A stretch of DNA of 64,000 nucleotides from Hyphomicrobiales bacterium (GTDB taxonomy: Bacteria; Pseudomonadota; Alphaproteobacteria; Rhizobiales; Rhizobiaceae): NCBI GenBank assembly GCA_900473805.1, contig UCMS01000012.1:65802-129801 (forward strand). The letters are read 5' to 3'. The stretch's first letter is position 1. Each line of letters starts with the position of its first letter. Shown here piece by piece: positions 11,290-20,666 of this stretch. A program made the translations under genes and the position numbers. The notes below the pieces were generated by a model. That model saw only the letters and a program-made list of their open reading frames with translations, ran no database searches and was not told the DNA's origin.

Positions 11290-11313
11290 GGAAACGGCAC
11301 GGAAACTGCATGT

Positions 11314-11344
11314 CTTGATTTCGGAAGACCTTCTTCCCAAATAT
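11314..11344 (+). promoter_or_regulatory. possible RpoH (sigma-32) promoter of hspQ
   Basis: CTTGATT (11314-11320) is followed 15 bases later by CCCAAATAT (11336-11344), close to the heat-shock consensus CTTGAA and CCCCATnT. It ends 22 bases before the hspQ ATG. The match is imperfect, but the downstream gene is a heat-shock gene. Confidence 0.4.
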
Positions 11345-11366
11345 CTTAGGGAAAGGAAATGAAGCC

Positions 11367-11696
11367 ATGAAACAAAGAAGCGCTAAATTTGGTATCGGGG
11401 ATGTCGTTCGGCACAAGGTCTTTCCGTTCCGCGGCGTCGTCTTCGATGTAGATCCGGAATTCGCAAATTCCGAGGAATGGTGGAATGCAATCCCGGCCGA
11501 GGTCCGTCCCGCCAAGGACCAACCCTTCTATCATCTCCTCGCGGAGAATGCGGAAACCGAATATGTCGCCTATGTCTCCGAGCAGAATCTCGAGACGGAC
11601 GAGAGCGAGGAGCCGCTGCGCAATCCCCAGATCCAGCAGATCTTCGAGCCGCAGCAGACCGGCCGCTACAAACCCCGGATGAACTACGCCCACTGA
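11367..11696 (+). CDS. hspQ: heat shock protein HspQ
   Basis: HspQ is a small hemimethylated-DNA-binding (YccV-like) protein that works as a heat-induced specificity factor for protein turnover in E. coli. The 109-residue protein shows the family pattern KFGIGDVVRHKVFPFRGVV, then DVDPEF and the conserved QPFYHLL and YVSEQNL. An AAAGGAAA ribosome site precedes the ATG. It is a single gene with its own promoter candidate and a strong terminator shared with the convergent ialB. Confidence 0.93.
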   Translation: MKQRSAKFGIGDVVRHKVFPFRGVVFDVDPEFANSEEWWNAIPAEVRPAKDQPFYHLLAENAETEYVAYVSEQNLETDESEEPLRNPQIQQIFEPQQTGRYKPRMNYAH

Positions 11697-11718
11697 GGCC
11701 GCTCGTCCAATAGCCAAA

Positions 11719-11755
11719 CAAAAGCGCCCGCGTCAGACCGACGCGGGCGCTTTTG
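11719..11755. terminator. bidirectional rho-independent terminator between hspQ and ialB
   Basis: A perfect 16-bp inverted repeat (11719-11734 with 11740-11755) has a 5-base loop. The stem starts with AAAA and ends with TTTT, so it gives a U-tract on both strands. It lies between the convergent hspQ and ialB genes and can end both transcripts. Confidence 0.92.
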
Positions 11756-11783
11756 TTCTATTCCTGCGTTGATCGAAATCCGA

Positions 11784-12413
11784 TCAATTGCCCTGCTTGG
11801 CAGCATTCTGAGCGTCGGTGATCGCCTTATTACGCTCTTCCTGCTTCTTCTGCATGGCTTCCTGCAGCATACGCTGGCGTTCCTCAGCCTGCGACTGCGA
11901 CATCGCTTCGCCATCGAATGCGCCGGTAAAACCTTCAAGCGGGATTTTGATCGGGTTCGGTGCGCGGCGGAAGTTGATCGAGGTGAAGACCACTTCGCCG
12001 CCCTTCTTCAGGCTGGAGATGATCGCGTCGGTCAGCGGAATTTCAGCGGTGCAACGGTCCGGCAGGCAGACGGCGTAGTCGAGCTTGGTGCCCTTGCCGC
12101 CATCGATCTGCATGAGAACGCCCGGCGGAATCAGGCGAGCCGACGGAACCGTCACCTGCAGCAGCTTGCGGTTGACCTTACCTTCGACCGTGATCAGGCC
12201 GACAGCCGTGATCAACTGGCCGTTGGCGGCGACGAGCTGGTTCTGGACGACGCAAATATCGGAATCTTCCTGCTTCGAGCAGGTCTTGAACCATTTGGCC
12301 GGTGCCGGTGCAGCGTCCTGGGCCTGGGCTACAGCCGGCATGGCAGCGGCTGCGAAGGACAGTGCGAGTGCAGACAAAGCCGTCCGCGTGGCGTTGTTAA
12401 CTGTGAACATCAT
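11784..12413 (-). CDS. invasion-associated locus B (IalB) family protein, exported
   Basis: This 209-residue protein starts with a clear signal peptide (about residues 1-31, ending AVAQAQ). The mature part has the IalB pattern: WFKTC...ICVVQNQL, a central PPGVLMQIDGGKG and CLPDRCTAEI, with cysteines likely to form disulfides. The last 40 residues are a charged, Gln-rich helix. IalB was named from Bartonella erythrocyte invasion, but family members are common in free-living and symbiotic Rhizobiales, where they are periplasmic or envelope proteins of unclear role. Confidence 0.88.
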   Translation of the reverse strand: MMFTVNNATRTALSALALSFAAAAMPAVAQAQDAAPAPAKWFKTCSKQEDSDICVVQNQLVAANGQLITAVGLITVEGKVNRKLLQVTVPSARLIPPGVLMQIDGGKGTKLDYAVCLPDRCTAEIPLTDAIISSLKKGGEVVFTSINFRRAPNPIKIPLEGFTGAFDGEAMSQSQAEERQRMLQEAMQKKQEERNKAITDAQNAAKQGN

Positions 12414-12684
12414 TCGTATTCCGTCTCCTGAAAACCCCTGTCGCGCGGACTTTATGCCGCGTCATTCACCGGCCTGCTCGGCGCTCACCTGTCGGGCAAA
12501 TGAGGCAAATGCATGGCCTGGCGATCCGGCCATCGTGTTACATCGCGGCGGCCGGAATATCCAGCTTTTCTTTGATGTCGGCACGACTCGCCTATGGCTC
12601 GTGTCACACGGGCATGTGTTGGATTTGTGGTGACTGTGCTAGCCTGCAGCACCTTGAGATTCCATATCCGGGAGGATCCTTGCC

Positions 12685-14502
12685 TTGCGTCGACTGTTTT
12701 TCAGCCTGTGTTTCCTGCCTCTGGCGGCCATGTCTGCCTCCTACACCATGGCCGAACCCGTCCATGGGATCGCCATGCACGGGGAGCCGAAACTGGGGGC
12801 CGAGTACCGGCAGTTTCCCTATGTGCAGCCGGACGTAAAGAAGGGTGGCAAGATCAATTACGGCGTCGTCGGCACGTTCGACGCGATGAACCCGTTCGTT
12901 CTGAAGGGCATGCGCACGACAGCGCGCGGCGTGTGGGATCCGGAATTCGGCAACCTCCTCTACGAATCCCTGATGACCCGGTCCGCCGACGAACCGTTCA
13001 CGCTCTACGGACTGCTCGCCGAGAGCGTCGAATGGGATCAGGACCGGACCTATGTGCAATTCAACCTCAATCCGAAAGCGCGCTGGAATGACGGCGAGCC
13101 GGTGACGCCCGACGATGTGATTTTCACGTTCGAATTGTTGCGCGACAAGGGGCGGCCGCCCTTCAACTCGCGCCTGGCATCCGTCGAAAAGATGGAAAAG
13201 GTCGGTGCGCACGGCATCAAGTTCACCTTCAACGAAAAGGCCAATCGCGAGACGCCGCTGATCTTTGCAGCCTCTACGCCGATCCTGCCCAAGCATGCCA
13301 TTGATGCTGCGACCTTCGACCAGGCTGGGCTGGCCATTCCGGTTGGTTCGGGCCCCTACAAGGTCAAGGATCTGAAGCCGGGCGAAAAGGTAACCTGGGA
13401 GCGCGATCCCGATTATTGGGCGAAGGATATTCCCTCGAAGGTCGGTTTCGACAATTACGACGAGATCAGCGTCACCTACTATCTCCAGGAAGCGACGATG
13501 TTCGAGGCCTTCAAAAAGGGCGATATCGACATCTATCCGGAAGGTGATGCCAATCATTGGCAGCGCGCTTACGATTTCCCGGCGGTCGCGAAGGGTGACG
13601 TCGTGAAAGAGGCATTCAAACCCGGCCTGCCCGCCGGCATGCTCGGTTTCGTGTTCAATACGCGCCGGCCCATCTTCAGCGATGTGAAGGTGCGCGAGGC
13701 CATCAGCACGGCCTTCGATTTCGAGTGGATGAACAAGACACTCTACAACAACGCCTTCACGCGCACGCAGAGCTACTGGCAGAACTCGGCGCTCGGCGCC
13801 TACGGCAATGCCGCCGACGAGAAGGAACTGGCGCTGCTTGGACCTGCAAAGGACAGGCTGACGCCCGAATTGCTGGCCGGAACTTACACGCAGTCGGCCA
13901 CCGATGGCTCCGGCGGTGACCGCAAGGCGCTGGGCAAGGCGGTGAAGCTGTTCGGCGAGGCCGGCTACAAGATCCAAGGCGGCAAGATGCTGGATGCCAG
14001 CGGCAAGCCGTTCGCTTTCGAGGTGATGACCCAAAACGAGGGCCAGGAGAAAATGGCGCTCGCCTTCCAGCGGACGCTGAAGCTGATCGGCATCGACATG
14101 GCAATCCGTACCGTCGACGATGCACAGTACCAGGCCCGTTCGAACAGCTTCGACTATGACATGATCATCAAGTCCTATACGTCGTCGCTGTCGCCAGGTG
14201 CCGAGCAGGTCAATCGCTGGGGCTCGGAATCGAAGGATGCTCAGGGCAGCTTCAATTATGCCGGGGTGGCGGACCCCGATATCGATCGCATGATCGAAGC
14301 GCTGCTGGAGGCGCGGGAACCTGCCGATTTCGAGGCGGCGGTGCGAGCCTATGACCGGCTGCTGGTTGCTGGCCACTATGTGGTGCCCCTCTATCACCTC
14401 GGCGAACAATGGGTGGCCCGCTGGAAGCACATCGGCAGGCCAGAGGCGCAACCCCTCTATGGCTACCAGCGGCCGACCTGGTTCGATGCGCGGGTGCAGT
14501 AA
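12685..14502 (+). CDS. ABC transporter substrate-binding protein, family 5 (YejA-like)
   Basis: The 605-residue protein is a peptide-type periplasmic binding protein (SBP_bac_5). It has a signal peptide (about residues 1-23, ending SYTMAEP) and the motifs KKGGKINYGVVGTFDAMNPF, DPEFGNLLYESLM, ARWNDGEPVTPDDVIFTFE and VGSGPYKVKDLKPG. The closest kinds are YejA/microcin-C-type oligopeptide binders. The start is TTG at 12685, with GGGAGG nine bases upstream. No permease or ATPase gene is adjacent, so it is an orphan binding protein here. Confidence 0.9.
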   Translation: MRRLFFSLCFLPLAAMSASYTMAEPVHGIAMHGEPKLGAEYRQFPYVQPDVKKGGKINYGVVGTFDAMNPFVLKGMRTTARGVWDPEFGNLLYESLMTRSADEPFTLYGLLAESVEWDQDRTYVQFNLNPKARWNDGEPVTPDDVIFTFELLRDKGRPPFNSRLASVEKMEKVGAHGIKFTFNEKANRETPLIFAASTPILPKHAIDAATFDQAGLAIPVGSGPYKVKDLKPGEKVTWERDPDYWAKDIPSKVGFDNYDEISVTYYLQEATMFEAFKKGDIDIYPEGDANHWQRAYDFPAVAKGDVVKEAFKPGLPAGMLGFVFNTRRPIFSDVKVREAISTAFDFEWMNKTLYNNAFTRTQSYWQNSALGAYGNAADEKELALLGPAKDRLTPELLAGTYTQSATDGSGGDRKALGKAVKLFGEAGYKIQGGKMLDASGKPFAFEVMTQNEGQEKMALAFQRTLKLIGIDMAIRTVDDAQYQARSNSFDYDMIIKSYTSSLSPGAEQVNRWGSESKDAQGSFNYAGVADPDIDRMIEALLEAREPADFEAAVRAYDRLLVAGHYVVPLYHLGEQWVARWKHIGRPEAQPLYGYQRPTWFDARVQ

Positions 14503-14525
14503 ACAGCCGGGCAACAAAGCGTTTC

Positions 14526-14556
14526 ACGGGCCGGGGCTTGTCCCCGGCCCGTTTTC
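14526..14556 (+). terminator. rho-independent terminator after the YejA-like gene
   Basis: A 10-bp stem CGGGCCGGGG (14527-14536) pairs with CCCCGGCCCG (14542-14551), followed by TTTT. It lies about 25 bases after the stop codon. Confidence 0.9.
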
Positions 14557-14602
14557 ATTTAAGTGACAGCACGACACAGGATCCACCCGGAAAGGCGACA
14601 TC

Positions 14603-15274
14603 ATGGACCGCATCACCATCGACCTCGTATCGGACGTCGTCTGCCCCTGGTGCTATCTCGGCAAAGCGCGGCTGGAGCTGGCATTGGCCGAGGTGCAGGA
14701 CGAGGTCAGCGTCGACATAAACTGGCGGCCTTACCAGTTGAACCCGGATTATCCTCCCGAGGGTGTCGACCAGCAGGTCGAGCTCGCCAAGAAGCTGGGC
14801 GGCAAAGACAATATGGACCGGGCTCACGCGCACCTGAAAACCCTCGGCGCAGAGGTTGGCATCCGGTTCAACTTCGAGGCAATCAAGGTCGGTCCCAACA
14901 CGCTCGACGCCCACCGGCTGATCCATTGGGCCGGACAGGAAAGCCGCGAGACACAGGGCCGCGTCGTCGACCTTCTGTTCAAGGCGAATTTCGAAGAGGG
15001 CCGCAATGTCGGCGATCCCGCGGTGCTTCTCGACATCGCAACACAAGCAGGCCTTTCGCGGCCGGTGATCGAATCGCTGCTCTCTGGTGATGCCGACGTG
15101 AACCACGTGCTATCGGAAGTCGACGCCGCCAAACAGATGGGCGTCAACGGCGTGCCGTTCTTCATCTTCGACCAGCAATATGCGGTGAGTGGTGCCCAGC
15201 CACCGGCTGAACTCGCGAATGCACTTCGTGAAATTGCCAAAGCGAAGGCAGAGGCTCTGCGCAATCTGAATTGA
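14603..15274 (+). CDS. FrnE-like DsbA-family oxidoreductase
   Basis: This 223-residue thioredoxin-fold protein has no signal peptide, so it should act in the cytoplasm. The redox site CPWC is at residues 14-17 and the cis-proline motif GVPFFIF is near residue 185. The insert is the helical domain typical of FrnE/2-hydroxychromene-2-carboxylate isomerase-like proteins. Related proteins act in oxidative-stress resistance as disulfide isomerases. Length is normal. Confidence 0.9.
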   Translation: MDRITIDLVSDVVCPWCYLGKARLELALAEVQDEVSVDINWRPYQLNPDYPPEGVDQQVELAKKLGGKDNMDRAHAHLKTLGAEVGIRFNFEAIKVGPNTLDAHRLIHWAGQESRETQGRVVDLLFKANFEEGRNVGDPAVLLDIATQAGLSRPVIESLLSGDADVNHVLSEVDAAKQMGVNGVPFFIFDQQYAVSGAQPPAELANALREIAKAKAEALRNLN

Positions 15275-15331
15275 CCGCTCGCGCGAACACAACTATCCCG
15301 GTGGGGTAACCTCCTCCCCGGGATCAGCATC

Positions 15332-16264
15332 TTGTCTTCCGACACGACCTTCAAAGGCGTCCTGCTCGCCTTCATCTGCTTTGCTGCCTATTCCTTCAGC
15401 GATGCTTCGGTGAAACTCGTCGAGGGGCGCGTGCCGCCTTTCGAAGCCGGTTTCATCGGTAGCCTGTTCGGGTTCTTCGCGATCCCGTTCCTGATGAAGC
15501 GTGGCGATCGCTACACCGACCTCGTGCGCAGCACCAACTGGCCGCTCTGGGGCCTGCGTTTCGTCTGCTCCGCCGTCGGCACGGTCGGCAGCATCATCGC
15601 CTTTACCCATCTGTCGATGGCGGAAGCCTTCTGCCTGATCTTCCTGCTGCCGAGCTTCGCGACGATCATGTCGGTGATCTTCCTGAAGGAACAAGTGGGG
15701 ATGAAGCGCTGGGCTGCGGTGCTGATCGGCTTCCTCGGGGTGTTGGTGGTGTTGCGTCCGGGTTTCCGGGAACTGCAACTCGGGCACCTGGCGGCTCTGA
15801 TCTCGGGATTCGCCGGCGCCGTGACGATCATCATCTTCCGCGCCATGGGGCCGCAGGAGAAGAACATCTCGCTCTACGGAGCGGGCCTGCTCGGCAGCGT
15901 GATCATCTGTGCGGCATTTTCTTTGCCAGACTTCCAGACGCCCGACCGCTATGACCTGATGCTCCTCGCCGCCTTCGGTCTGTTTCAGGCCATGGGCAAC
16001 ATCCTCATGATGCTCGCTTCCTTCTACGCGCCCGCCCCCATCGTCGGGCCGATCCAGTACAGCCAGATGCTCTGGGCGATTCTGCTCGGCTATCTCGTCT
16101 TTGGAGACAAGGTCGACTGGCCGATGGGCGTAGGCATTGCGCTCATCGTCGGATCCGGCCTGTTGACACTGGTCCGTGAACGCAAGCGCGACACGCCGCT
16201 CCCGCCGCCGGTGGCCGGCAAGACGGATGCGGCGCTGGCGATCAAGCCGGAAGATGGCGACTGA
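15332..16264 (+). CDS. DMT-family (EamA) transporter
   Basis: The 310-residue membrane protein has ten hydrophobic segments and the EamA pattern, including LSMAEAFCLIFLLPSFATI in the first repeat and GPIQYSQMLWAILLGYLVFGD in the second. The start used is TTG at 15332 (MSSDTTFKG), since no ATG or GTG gives a full first membrane segment. It lies 57 bp after the DsbA-like gene and could be co-transcribed. Substrate unknown. Confidence 0.85.
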   Translation: MSSDTTFKGVLLAFICFAAYSFSDASVKLVEGRVPPFEAGFIGSLFGFFAIPFLMKRGDRYTDLVRSTNWPLWGLRFVCSAVGTVGSIIAFTHLSMAEAFCLIFLLPSFATIMSVIFLKEQVGMKRWAAVLIGFLGVLVVLRPGFRELQLGHLAALISGFAGAVTIIIFRAMGPQEKNISLYGAGLLGSVIICAAFSLPDFQTPDRYDLMLLAAFGLFQAMGNILMMLASFYAPAPIVGPIQYSQMLWAILLGYLVFGDKVDWPMGVGIALIVGSGLLTLVRERKRDTPLPPPVAGKTDAALAIKPEDGD

Positions 16265-16272
16265 GACTCGTG

Positions 16273-16755
16273 ATGGAGCCAAACTCAGCCGAGAGTGCGC
16301 CGTTTCTCGTCCGGTTAGCGGTGCGGGCGGACCTGCCCGCCCTTCTGCGGCTTTACCGCGATCTCAACCCCGATGATGTCGCTCTACAGGTCGAAGCAGC
16401 AGAAGAACATTTCTTGGCTCTTGAGCGGATTCCGGGCAGCGGGGTGCATGTCTGCGTTCTTAACGGGACCCCAGTCAGCACCTGTACGCTGGTTGTCATT
16501 CCCAATCTGACGCGAGGCGGCCTGCCTTATGCACTGATCGAGAATGTGGTCACTGCAGCGGAGCATCGCGGGCAAGGTTACGGCCGTGCGACGCTCCAAC
16601 ATGCTGTGTCAGCCGCCTGGAAACAGGACTGCTACAAGGTCATGCTGCTAACCGGTTCAACCAAGCCCGAGACACTGGCCTTCTACCTATCTGCCGGCTT
16701 CGAGCAGAACAAGACCGGCTTCCAGATCCGCCGCATCGTAGCGCGCGCCGAGTGA
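16273..16755 (+). CDS. GNAT-family N-acetyltransferase
   Basis: The roughly 160-residue protein has the GNAT core: LRLYRDLNPDD early, the TLVVIPNLTRGG strand, the acetyl-CoA binding loop HRGQGYGRATL (about residues 98-108) and the C-terminal LAFYLSAGFE. A GTG three bases upstream (16270) is an alternative start. It follows the DMT gene by 8 bases and is probably translated from the same message. The substrate amine is unknown. Confidence 0.88.
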   Translation: MEPNSAESAPFLVRLAVRADLPALLRLYRDLNPDDVALQVEAAEEHFLALERIPGSGVHVCVLNGTPVSTCTLVVIPNLTRGGLPYALIENVVTAAEHRGQGYGRATLQHAVSAAWKQDCYKVMLLTGSTKPETLAFYLSAGFEQNKTGFQIRRIVARAE

Positions 16756-16764
16756 AGCGCGCGC

Positions 16765-19700
16765 TTAAGCCTTCGCCAGTTCCGCCAACTGCGTCATGAC
16801 AACCGCCGCGCCTGCCAGCCGCTTTTCCGGCGTCGGCAGGTCACGGGTGAGAAACACCGAGTGGTCGGGCCGGATCTTGGCCATGGTGCCCTGCTTTGCG
16901 ATATAGCCCACGAGGGCTGCCGGGTTCGGGAACTGCTTGCCGCGGAACTGGACGACGACGCCCTTGGGGCCCGCTTCCAGCTTCTCGACATTGGCCTTAC
17001 GGCAAAGCGCCTTGATGTAGACGACCTTGAGGAGATGTTGGACCTCGATCGGCAGCGGACCGAAGCGGTCGATCAGTTCGGCGCCGAAGCCGTCGATCTC
17101 CCTGAGATCGTCCAGTTCGCCGAGGCGACGATAGAGCGCCATGCGCAGATGTAGATCCGGCACATAGTTTTCCGGGATCATGACCGAGGTGCCGACCTGG
17201 ATCTGCGGCGACCAGCCGGTGTCGACCACTTCATCGATACCCTTCACTTCGGCGACAGCCTCTTCCAGCATCTGCTGGTAAAGCTCGAAGCCGACTTCCT
17301 TGATGTGGCCGGACTGTTCCTCGCCGAGCAGATTGCCGGCGCCGCGAATATCGAGATCGTGGCTGGCGAGCTGGAAGCCGGCGCCGAGTGTATCGAGCGA
17401 TTGCAGGACCTTGAGACGACGTTCCGCGCCTGCCGTCAGCACCTTGTTGACTGGCAGCGTCAGGAGCGCGAAGGCGCGGACCTTGGAGCGGCCGACACGG
17501 CCACGGATCTGGTAGAGCTGCGCCAGACCGAACATGTCGGCGCGGTGAACGATCAACGTGTTGGCCGTCGGTACATCGAGGCCGGATTCGACGATGGTGG
17601 TCGAGAGCAGCACGTCGTAGCGGCCTTCGTAGAAGGCGTTCATGATGTCTTCGAGCTCGCCAGCCGCCATCTGACCATGGGCGACGGCGACCTTCAGCTC
17701 CGGCACGTTCTCGTCGAGGAAGGCTTTGATGTCGGCGAGATCGGCGAGACGCGGGCAGACATAGAAGCTCTGACCACCGCGATAATGCTCGCGCATCAGG
17801 GTCTCGCGGATCACCAGCGGATCGAAGGGCGAGATGAAGGTGCGCACCGCCATACGGTCGACCGGCGGTGTCGTGATCAGCGAGAGTTCGCGCACGCCGG
17901 TCATGGCAAGCTGCAGAGTGCGCGGGATGGGCGTCGCCGAGAGCGTCAGGACGTGAACGTCCGACTTCAGCTCCTTCAGGCGCTCCTTGTGCTTGACGCC
18001 GAAATGCTGCTCTTCGTCGATGATGAGAAGCCCGAGATTGGCGAAGGTGATGCCGGAGCCGAGCAGCGCATGGGTGCCGACGACGATGTCGGTTTTGCCT
18101 TCGGAGACTTCCTTTTTGACGAGGTTCAGTTCCTTGGTGCCGACAAGGCGCGAGGCCTGCTGGACGCGGATCGGCAGCCCCCGGAAGCGTTCGGAGAAGG
18201 TCTTGAAGTGCTGGCGGGCGAGCAGCGTGGTCGGCACGACGACGGCGACCTGAATGCCGTTCATCGCCGCGATGAAGGCGGCGCGCAGCGCCACTTCCGT
18301 CTTGCCGAAACCGACGTCGCCGCAGACGAGGCGGTCCATGGGACGCCCCTGCCCCAGGTCGGAGCGGACGGCCTCGATGGCGTTCTCCTGGTCTTCCGTC
18401 TCGTCATAGGGGAATCGGGCGGCAAACTCGTCGTAGAGGCCCTCCTGCGTCGTCAGCACAGGGGCGGAGCGGGTCATGCGTTCGGCGGCAATGCGGATCA
18501 GGGCGCCAGCCATGTCGAGCAGGCGCTTCTTGAGCTTGGCCTTGCGCATCTGCCAGGCGCCGCCGCCCAGCTTGTCGAGCTGCACTTCCGTCGCCTCTCC
18601 GCCATAGCGGGAGAGCAGATCGATGTTTTCGACCGGCAGGAAGAGCTTGGCGTCGTCGGCATATTGCAGTTCGAGGCAGGCGCGTGGCGCACCGGCGGCC
18701 TCGATGGTGCGCAGCCCGACGAAGCGGCCGATGCCGTGTTCGGCGTGGACCACGATCGAGCCTTCGTCGATGCTTGCTACTTCCGAGATGAAATCGGCGG
18801 CCCGTTTGCGGCGCTTCGAGCGGCGGACCATTCGGTCGCCGAGAATGTCCTGCTCGCCGACGATGACGAGGTTGCCAGCCTCGAAACCGCCTTCGAGACT
18901 GAGCACGGCCGTTCCCGCCTCGCCCTTCTTGAGCTTTTCGGCATCCTTCAACGCCGTGACCGGGACCAGTTTCTCCAGTCCGTGTTCGTTCAGTACCTGC
19001 AACAGGCGGTCGAGCGAACCTTCGGACCAGCCGGAGACGACGACCTTTGCACCGGACGCGCGCTTGTCGGCGATGTAGGAGACGGCCTGTTCGAAGACGT
19101 TGACGCGGCTGCCTTCGCCGCTGTCCTCGTTGGCGGTCTTCGCCCAGCGCGGGGTCGGGCGGGCATCGACCTCGATTACCAATCGGCTTTCGCCGCCATG
19201 TTCGGCAAAGGGTGTGATGCGGATCGGATCGAAGGCGTCGAGAGACTTGCCGAATTCGCCAGCACCGAGATAGAGGCGCTCGGGCGGGACCGGCTTGTAG
19301 GGCGTGCCCTGCGCAAGATGGCCCTTGCCGGGTGTCGCGGAATTTAGACGCGCCTCGTAATAGTCGCGGATCAGCTTGGCGCGCTCTTCGGCTGCCTCAC
19401 GCACGGTGTGGTCCGTGACCATGCGGAAGCCGCGCAGATAGTCGAAGGTCGTCTCCAGCTTGTCGTAGAACATGGGCAGCCAGTGCTCCATGCCGGCATA
19501 GCGGCGGCCTTCGGAGACGGCGGCATAAAGCGCGTCATCGCGCGTCGCAGCGCCGAAGAGCGAGAGATAATTCTTGCGAAAGCGGCTGATGTTTTCCGGT
19601 GTCAGCGTCACCTCGCTCATCGGATTGAGGTCGAGCGAACGCACCTGCCCGATCGTGCGCTGGTTCGCCGGATCGAAGGAGCGGATGCTTTCCAGCGTAT

Positions 19701-20271
19701 CGCCGAAGAAGTCGAGGCGGACGGGTTCTTCCGAACCCGGCACGAAGACGTCGAGGATGCCACCGCGCACGGCGAATTCGCCGACCTCCCGCACCGTGGC
19801 GACGCGATCGAAGCCGTTGCGCTCGAGCCGGGCCGCGATGTCGTCCATGCGGATCTGGTTGCCGGGCTTGGCGGAAAAGCCAAGGCTGTCGATCACATCC
19901 GCCGGCGCCACTTTCTGCAACATGGCGTTGACGGTCACCAGGACAATTGCCGGATGCGGATTGAGATAGAGCGCGATCAGGCCGGAGAGGGCCGAGAGAC
20001 GCCGCGCCGAAACGTCAGCGGAGGGCGACACGCGGTCGTAAGGCAGGCAGTCCCAGGCCGGAAGGGTGAGCACCGGGATGTCAGGCGCGGCAAAGCTCAG
20101 CGTCTGTTCGATGTTCTGCAGGCGCTGCCCGTCCGAGACGACATAGGCGACCGGTTTTCCCTCGCGCGCCAACTCGGCGAGGATAAAGGCATCCATGCCG
20201 TCGGGCACGTGAGAGAGCGTCAGGGCGGATTGTGCGCCGACAATCCGCTTCACATCGATCAGGGACATCAT
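16765..20271 (-). CDS. mfd: transcription-repair coupling factor
   Basis: Mfd removes RNA polymerase stalled at DNA lesions and recruits UvrA. The 1168-residue protein carries the UvrB-homology modules at the N-terminus (YDRVSPSADVSARRL), the RNA-polymerase interaction region (VVHAEHGIGRFVGL near residue 505) and the RecG-like translocase with Walker A GDVGFGKTEVAL and box DEEQ in LIIDEEQHFGV. The start is the ATG at 20271; a TTG directly upstream touches the sdhE stop codon, so the two genes are coupled. It cooperates with uvrA in this window. Confidence 0.97.
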   Translation of the reverse strand: MMSLIDVKRIVGAQSALTLSHVPDGMDAFILAELAREGKPVAYVVSDGQRLQNIEQTLSFAAPDIPVLTLPAWDCLPYDRVSPSADVSARRLSALSGLIALYLNPHPAIVLVTVNAMLQKVAPADVIDSLGFSAKPGNQIRMDDIAARLERNGFDRVATVREVGEFAVRGGILDVFVPGSEEPVRLDFFGDTLESIRSFDPANQRTIGQVRSLDLNPMSEVTLTPENISRFRKNYLSLFGAATRDDALYAAVSEGRRYAGMEHWLPMFYDKLETTFDYLRGFRMVTDHTVREAAEERAKLIRDYYEARLNSATPGKGHLAQGTPYKPVPPERLYLGAGEFGKSLDAFDPIRITPFAEHGGESRLVIEVDARPTPRWAKTANEDSGEGSRVNVFEQAVSYIADKRASGAKVVVSGWSEGSLDRLLQVLNEHGLEKLVPVTALKDAEKLKKGEAGTAVLSLEGGFEAGNLVIVGEQDILGDRMVRRSKRRKRAADFISEVASIDEGSIVVHAEHGIGRFVGLRTIEAAGAPRACLELQYADDAKLFLPVENIDLLSRYGGEATEVQLDKLGGGAWQMRKAKLKKRLLDMAGALIRIAAERMTRSAPVLTTQEGLYDEFAARFPYDETEDQENAIEAVRSDLGQGRPMDRLVCGDVGFGKTEVALRAAFIAAMNGIQVAVVVPTTLLARQHFKTFSERFRGLPIRVQQASRLVGTKELNLVKKEVSEGKTDIVVGTHALLGSGITFANLGLLIIDEEQHFGVKHKERLKELKSDVHVLTLSATPIPRTLQLAMTGVRELSLITTPPVDRMAVRTFISPFDPLVIRETLMREHYRGGQSFYVCPRLADLADIKAFLDENVPELKVAVAHGQMAAGELEDIMNAFYEGRYDVLLSTTIVESGLDVPTANTLIVHRADMFGLAQLYQIRGRVGRSKVRAFALLTLPVNKVLTAGAERRLKVLQSLDTLGAGFQLASHDLDIRGAGNLLGEEQSGHIKEVGFELYQQMLEEAVAEVKGIDEVVDTGWSPQIQVGTSVMIPENYVPDLHLRMALYRRLGELDDLREIDGFGAELIDRFGPLPIEVQHLLKVVYIKALCRKANVEKLEAGPKGVVVQFRGKQFPNPAALVGYIAKQGTMAKIRPDHSVFLTRDLPTPEKRLAGAAVVMTQLAELAKA

Positions 20272-20274
20272 CAA

Positions 20275-20589
20275 TTACTTTGCAGCGGTTTCTTCGCCCG
20301 TGACCGGCGAGAAATCCGGCCGGAGAGCGGAAATGCGTTCGAAGAGCGGCGTCTGGAGATGGGCAGGAACGGGTTCGGCACCGGTGATGTATTTGACGAG
20401 GTCGTTGTCTTCCTCCGCCATGATGCGCTCGAGTTCGTCGAGATCTGCGTCCGAAAGCTCGGCGATGTGAGCCTCGCAGAACTGGCCGAGCATCAGATCC
20501 ATCTCGCGGATACCACGATGCCAGCAGCGGAACAGGATGCGCCGGCGGCGCGGATCGAGGTCGGCACTGCTTCTCACCAGTCCTGTCAT
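20275..20589 (-). CDS. sdhE: succinate dehydrogenase assembly factor SdhE
   Basis: SdhE (SDHAF2/YgfY) promotes covalent FAD attachment to the SdhA flavoprotein. The 104-residue protein has the signature RGIREMD (RGxxExD, about residues 25-31), the part that contacts SdhA, within the five-helix family pattern RRRILFRCWHRG. Its stop codon is adjacent to the mfd start, giving an sdhE-mfd operon, and it is divergent from recG. Confidence 0.93.
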   Translation of the reverse strand: MTGLVRSSADLDPRRRRILFRCWHRGIREMDLMLGQFCEAHIAELSDADLDELERIMAEEDNDLVKYITGAEPVPAHLQTPLFERISALRPDFSPVTGEETAAK

Positions 20590-20666
20590 GTCGGGATCCT
20601 CTTCAATATTGCGCCTCTATAGAGCAGCGACCGGCAAATGTCAGCTTGCCAAAGGGGCAATTTGCA

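Noticed and set aside
12604-14517. 637-codon open frame on the minus strand in the YejA-like gene
   Set aside because: Antisense shadow; the plus-strand product has a signal peptide and clear family motifs.
17305-19347. 680-codon open frame on the plus strand in mfd
   Set aside because: Antisense shadow of mfd; no conserved motifs.
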